The position numbers and the translations under genes are program-made. Of a stretch of DNA of 64,000 nucleotides, positions 60,736-64,000 are shown one piece after another (position 1 is the stretch's first letter; each line of letters opens with the position of its first letter). The stretch spans positions 434,001 through 498,000 of the forward strand of contig CAVVNR010000006.1 of the NCBI GenBank assembly GCA_963749715.1, in the 5' to 3' direction. Below the pieces are notes generated by a model. It was not told where the DNA came from. It was given only the letters and a program-made list of their open reading frames with translations, and did not search any database. Source of the stretch: Roseiarcus sp963749715. Its GTDB lineage: Bacteria > Pseudomonadota > Alphaproteobacteria > Rhizobiales > Beijerinckiaceae.

Positions 60736-63303
60736 ATGAACCGCTCGCCAGCGCGGGGCGCCGCCTCGCGGCTCATCGCCGTTCTCGGGCCGACCAATAC
60801 CGGGAAGACCCATCTGGCGGTCGAGCGCATGCTGGGACACGCCTCCGGCATGATCGGCCTGCCGCTCAGGCTGCTCGCGCGCGAGATTTACGATCGAGTG
60901 GTCAAGGCCCGGGGGGCGGCCGAGGTCGCGCTGATCACCGGCGAAGAAAAGATCGTCCCGTTAAGGCCGCGCTATTTCGTCTGCACGGTCGAGGCGATGC
61001 CCCTCGACCGGAAGGTTGAATTTGTCGCCGTCGACGAGATCCAGCTCTGCGCCGACCCCGAACGCGGCCATGTCTTCACCCACCGGCTCCTGCACGCGCG
61101 GGGGACTGCCGAAACCATGTTGATGGGCGCGGCGACCGTCGCATCGCTCATCCGTCAGCTCTGTTCGGACGCCGACATCCAGTTCCGCGAACGCCTTTCC
61201 CGTTTGACTTACGCCGGTCCCAAGAAGCTGACCCGCCTGCCTCGGCGCAGCGCCGTCGTCGCCTTCTCCGCCGACGCGGTCTACGCCATCGCCGAGCTGA
61301 TCCGCCGCCAGCGCGGCGGGGCGGCGGTGGTCATGGGTTCGCTCAGCCCACGCACCCGCAATGCGCAGGTCAACCTCTTCCAGTCCGGCGAAGTCGATTT
61401 CCTGGTGGCGACCGACGCCATCGGCATGGGACTGAACATGGACGTCGACCATGTCGCCTTCGCTGGCTTGCGCAAATTCGACGGGCGGCGCGTGCGCGCG
61501 CTCCACGCGCATGAGATCGCCCAGATCGCCGGGCGCGCGGGCCGATTCCGCAAGGATGGCGCCTTCGGCGTCACCGGCGACGCGCCCGACCTCGATCCCG
61601 ACGTCGTCGGCGCGGTCGAAGGCCATGTCTTTCCGCCGGTCATGGCGGCGGAATGGCGCAACGCGCGGCTCGATTTCCAGTCGCTCGCCGGGCTGATGCG
61701 TTCGCTTGCCGCGCCGCCTCCGGCGCCAGCGCTGAGGCTTGCAGAGGAAAGCCAGGACGAGACGACGCTGCGCCAACTCTCGACCGATGAGCTGGTCGTT
61801 CGCCGCAGCCGCGACCGCGCCAACCTGATGCGCTTGTGGGAAGTCTGTCAGACGCCGGACTTCCGCAAGACGACGCAGGACGAGCACGCGCGCCTCATCG
61901 GCGCGATGTTCGAGCATCTGACCCAGGGCGACCGGCGGCTCCCGGAAGACTGGATGCATGGCCAGTTCGCCGGTCTCGACCGGACCGACGGCGATATCGA
62001 CGCGCTGTCGACGCGGCTCGCCCGGGTGCGCACTCTGGCCTATGTCGCCAATCGCGCCGACTGGCTCGCGGATGCGCCGGGTTGGCAGAGCCGGGCGCGG
62101 GCGCTCGAGGACCGGCTCTCCGACACGCTGCACCAATCGCTGATGCAGCGGTTCGTCGACCGGCGAACGAGCGCGCTCCTTCGCAGTTTGAGCGAGCGGC
62201 CGGGGTCGATCCTCGGCGGCATCGATCCCGACGGGGCGGTGACGGTCGAGGGCCATCTGGTCGGCCGGCTCGCGGGCTTCCATTTCGAGCCCGAGCGCGG
62301 GGAGACGGCCTTGGAGAATCGCGCCCTGCGCGGCGCGATCGAGCGGGTCGTCGCGCCGGAGGTCGCGCGCCGACTCGGCGCGCTGGCGAGCGAGGGCGAC
62401 GAGGCGTTCGCGCTCGAGCCGGGCGGCGTGGTCGACTGGCGCGGCGAGCCGGCGGGCGAGATCGCGGGCGGCGCGCCCTTTGCGCCGCGGGTGCGCCTGA
62501 TCGGCGAATTCGGGGCCGAGCCCCAGCGCGAGCGGGCGGCGAGACGGCTCGAGGCGTTCGTGGCCGCCGAGGCGAGCCGGCGGCTCGGCGCGCTCAAGCA
62601 TCTGAAGGAAGCGATCGAGGACGGGCGCCTCAAGGGCCTCGCGCGCGGCCTCGCCTATCAGCTGGTCGAACAAGCCGGCGCGGTGGACCGGAGGGCGGCG
62701 GAGAGCCGGATTCGCGCGCTGAGCCGCCACGAGCGCCGGATGCTGAAGGGCCTCGGGGTGCGGTTCGGCGCTTTCAGCCTCTATCTGCCCTCGCTCTTGG
62801 AAGCGGAGGCGCAGCTCATCGGCGCGGTTTACGCGGAGCTTGCCAGCCCCGGCTGGCGACCGGACGCTGGCGCCCTCACCGTCTTGCCCCATCCCGCGCC
62901 GCGGTCAGAGGCTCTCTCCCTTCGCGGCCTGCGCGCAGTGGGCGGGCTTGCGGCGCCGATCGCCGAACTCGAGCGGCTGGACGCGCTGGCCCGCGCGGCC
63001 CTGCCGGACGGCGCTGGCGCCGTCGACCTCACGCCGACGCTCCTTGCCGATCTGCGATGGGAGCTGGATGAGGCCGAGCGCGTGCTGCGCGGATTGGGCT
63101 TCGCCCGGGTCCGCAAGGGCGACGGCGCCGAGGGCGGGTTGTGGCGCCGGCGCGCCGCGCCCGCGCCGGGAGCGCCGGCAGGCGTCATGGTCACGCCGTT
63201 CGCCGCACTCGCTGCGCTCGCCGAGCCGAATCGCGCTGCCGCGCGACGGGCGCGACGGGCCAAGGCCCGGCGCCGACGGGCGGCCGGAGGCGGCGCTTCG
63301 TGA
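60736..63303 (+). CDS. SUV3-type DExH RNA helicase
   Basis: 855 residues. N-terminal RecA domain: Walker A LGPTNTGKTHLAVERML (K24), RYFVCTVEAMPLDRKVEFVAVDEIQ (DEIQ box), then RLTYAGPKKLTRLP. Second RecA domain: SLSPRTRNAQVNLFQSGEVDFLVATDAIGMGLNMDVDHVAF and the final motif QIAGRAGRFRKDG. This is the pattern of mitochondrial SUV3 and its alphaproteobacterial relatives, which unwind RNA for degradation. The C-terminal 400 residues are Arg/Ala-rich with a final KARRRRAAGG tail. Its stop overlaps the S4-protein start (GTGA), so the two are translationally coupled. Confidence 0.92.
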   Translation: MNRSPARGAASRLIAVLGPTNTGKTHLAVERMLGHASGMIGLPLRLLAREIYDRVVKARGAAEVALITGEEKIVPLRPRYFVCTVEAMPLDRKVEFVAVDEIQLCADPERGHVFTHRLLHARGTAETMLMGAATVASLIRQLCSDADIQFRERLSRLTYAGPKKLTRLPRRSAVVAFSADAVYAIAELIRRQRGGAAVVMGSLSPRTRNAQVNLFQSGEVDFLVATDAIGMGLNMDVDHVAFAGLRKFDGRRVRALHAHEIAQIAGRAGRFRKDGAFGVTGDAPDLDPDVVGAVEGHVFPPVMAAEWRNARLDFQSLAGLMRSLAAPPPAPALRLAEESQDETTLRQLSTDELVVRRSRDRANLMRLWEVCQTPDFRKTTQDEHARLIGAMFEHLTQGDRRLPEDWMHGQFAGLDRTDGDIDALSTRLARVRTLAYVANRADWLADAPGWQSRARALEDRLSDTLHQSLMQRFVDRRTSALLRSLSERPGSILGGIDPDGAVTVEGHLVGRLAGFHFEPERGETALENRALRGAIERVVAPEVARRLGALASEGDEAFALEPGGVVDWRGEPAGEIAGGAPFAPRVRLIGEFGAEPQRERAARRLEAFVAAEASRRLGALKHLKEAIEDGRLKGLARGLAYQLVEQAGAVDRRAAESRIRALSRHERRMLKGLGVRFGAFSLYLPSLLEAEAQLIGAVYAELASPGWRPDAGALTVLPHPAPRSEALSLRGLRAVGGLAAPIAELERLDALARAALPDGAGAVDLTPTLLADLRWELDEAERVLRGLGFARVRKGDGAEGGLWRRRAAPAPGAPAGVMVTPFAALAALAEPNRAAARRARRAKARRRRAAGGGAS

Positions 63304-63584
63304 CCGACGACGCCTGCCGGATCGACGTCTGGCTATGGCGCGCCCGCTTTTTCAAGACCAGGAGCCTCGCCGCGCGCATCGTCGAGGAAGGCGGGGTCCG
63401 GCTGAGCCGCGGCGACGCGCGCTCTTCCGTCGACAAGCCGAGCCGCGCCGTCCATTGCGGCGACGTCCTCACTTTGGCTCAAGGACAACGATGGCTCGCG
63501 GTCAGGGTCGAGGCGCTGGGCGAAAGGCGCGGTCCGGCGCCGGAAGCGCGGGGGCTTTATAGCATACTGGACGGCGCAGATTAG
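63300..63584 (+). CDS. S4-domain RNA-binding protein (Hsp15-like)
   Basis: 94-residue protein starting at GTG 63300 within the helicase stop: DACRIDVWLWRARFFKTRSLAARIVEEGGVRLSRG followed by the second half with DVLTLAQGQRWLAVRVEAL. This is the S4/Hsp15 fold that binds structured RNA, such as stalled 50S-peptidyl-tRNA complexes. Coupled to the SUV3-like helicase gene it may take part in RNA quality control (inference). Confidence 0.9.
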   Translation: MTDDACRIDVWLWRARFFKTRSLAARIVEEGGVRLSRGDARSSVDKPSRAVHCGDVLTLAQGQRWLAVRVEALGERRGPAPEARGLYSILDGAD

Positions 63585-63647
63585 AGCTCCCGGCGATCCG
63601 GTCACATCGGAGCATTTGCGAAGGGGCGGAGCGGCCGTTGCGTCTGC

Positions 63648-63875
63648 TTGTCGCGCGCACGACGTTTTGCCGCCAAGAGAGCCGAGTTGGAGGGAGAAAT
63701 CAAGGAACTTGGCGAGCTCGTTGAGCGACTTTGGACAGAGAAAGAGGCCTTGGAGGCCCGGAATATTGCCCTAACTGTTGAGAACGCGGGCCTGCTCAAG
63801 GAACAGAAGGCCGCTTCGCGCCGAAAGGGCTCCGCCACGGCGAAAAAGTCGCGGCGGACCGCTCCAGAGAGTTGA
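63648..63875 (+). CDS. Possible small coiled-coil protein
   Basis: 75-residue frame from TTG 63648: basic ends (SRARRFAAKRAEL, KGSATAKKSRRTAPES) around a heptad-like middle (EIKELGELVERLWTEKEALEARNIALTVENAGLLKEQKAA). No ATG and no strong ribosome site are present, so the call is tentative. Unrecognised; may be a chance frame or an IS-related accessory fragment. Confidence 0.3.
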   Translation: MSRARRFAAKRAELEGEIKELGELVERLWTEKEALEARNIALTVENAGLLKEQKAASRRKGSATAKKSRRTAPES

Positions 63876-63878
63876 CCC

Positions 63879-64000
63879 TTAGCCCGCATACAGCTTGGGC
63901 CGTCGGCGCAGCTTGAGCGACTCGCGCTTCTTGGTCTTGAGCGCCTTCACGCCGGCGGCGGAGGCGACGGTCGCGACATAGCCGTCCCATGCGCTAGGGC
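63879..64000 (-). CDS. C-terminal end of an unidentified protein (window edge)
   Basis: Minus-strand frame open from the window edge to TAA 63881-63879. The last residues read AWDGYVATVASAAGVKALKT and KKRESLKLRRRPKLYAG. The basic ending KLRRRPKLYAG looks like a genuine protein tail. The family is not recognised; the rest lies outside the window. Confidence 0.45.
   Translation of the reverse strand, partial: PSAWDGYVATVASAAGVKALKTKKRESLKLRRRPKLYAG

Noticed and set aside
60961..62892. 643-codon minus-strand frame opposite the SUV3 helicase
   Set aside because: No motif; the helicase on the plus strand is unambiguous.
63602..63889. Minus-strand 95-codon frame near the right edge
   Set aside because: Overlaps the small coiled-coil frame on the opposite strand; Ser/Arg-rich without features.
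1..64000. CRISPR arrays or other regularly spaced direct repeats
   Set aside because: No block of repeats with regular spacing was seen while reading.

Overview
The window looks like chromosome of a GC-rich alphaproteobacterium, probably Hyphomicrobiales (inference). The supports are about 65% GC, the rpoN-hpf-ptsN order, an SUV3-type RNA helicase overlapping an S4-domain gene, a patatin/3-hydroxybutyrate dehydrogenase pair, small PRC-barrel, DUF1003 and DUF3309 envelope proteins, and a branched-chain 2-oxoacid dehydrogenase operon. No phage, CRISPR array or rRNA operon is visible. There is one tRNA gene, tRNA-Leu(CAG).

Layout, 1-16 kb. A minus-strand cassette (7454 down to 1) encodes a LacI-type regulator, a sugar-type periplasmic binding protein, a two-domain ABC ATPase, a permease, a cyclase-family hydrolase and a multiheme cytochrome c. 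It reads as a regulated uptake and oxidation system for an unknown carbohydrate or polyol-like compound. Divergent from it is a sulfatase cluster: formylglycine-generating enzyme, two small membrane proteins and a sulfatase with the CTAGR maturation motif. Then come a methyltransferase, a DUF1622 protein, acetoacetate decarboxylase, a pyridoxamine-oxidase-like stress protein and a run of small envelope or stress genes.

Layout, 17-31 kb. A decayed hsdR fragment is followed by a secreted phosphoesterase, tRNA-Leu, and the bkdA1-bkdA2-bkdB-lpd operon. A secreted protein of unknown function lies between lpd and a decayed second copy of the lpd 3' end. Enoyl-CoA hydratase, a patatin-like phospholipase and 3-hydroxybutyrate dehydrogenase complete this part, which is centred on acyl-CoA, branched-chain amino acid and ketone-body/PHB turnover.

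Layout, 31-50 kb. This holds ispG, a 2TM channel-like protein, a PaiB-like flavin protein, Ohr, a RidA protein, a type I secretion ABC exporter with its HlyD adaptor, a MAPEG protein, an MFS exporter, succinate-semialdehyde dehydrogenase, a MarR regulator, an acyl-CoA ligase, an IS630 relic, a Fic protein, an RgpF-like protein and a large exported alpha/beta hydrolase.

Layout, 50-64 kb. Housekeeping genes: ahcY, divergent rpoN-hpf-ptsN, purS-purQ and hisE. Next is a small acquired island with an IS5-type relic and a low-GC gene of unknown function. It is followed by an SDR, a dienelactone-hydrolase relic, an SMP-30 lactonase, gluconokinase, the SUV3-like helicase and the S4 protein.

A striking property of the first 31 kb is that at least six otherwise intact genes carry exactly one surplus base, mostly at a short homopolymer: cytochrome c, cyclase, FGE, acetoacetate decarboxylase, a His-rich small protein and patatin. 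No such lesion was found in intact-looking genes after 31 kb. Residual single-base sequence errors are the simplest reading, though real decay cannot be excluded from sequence alone.
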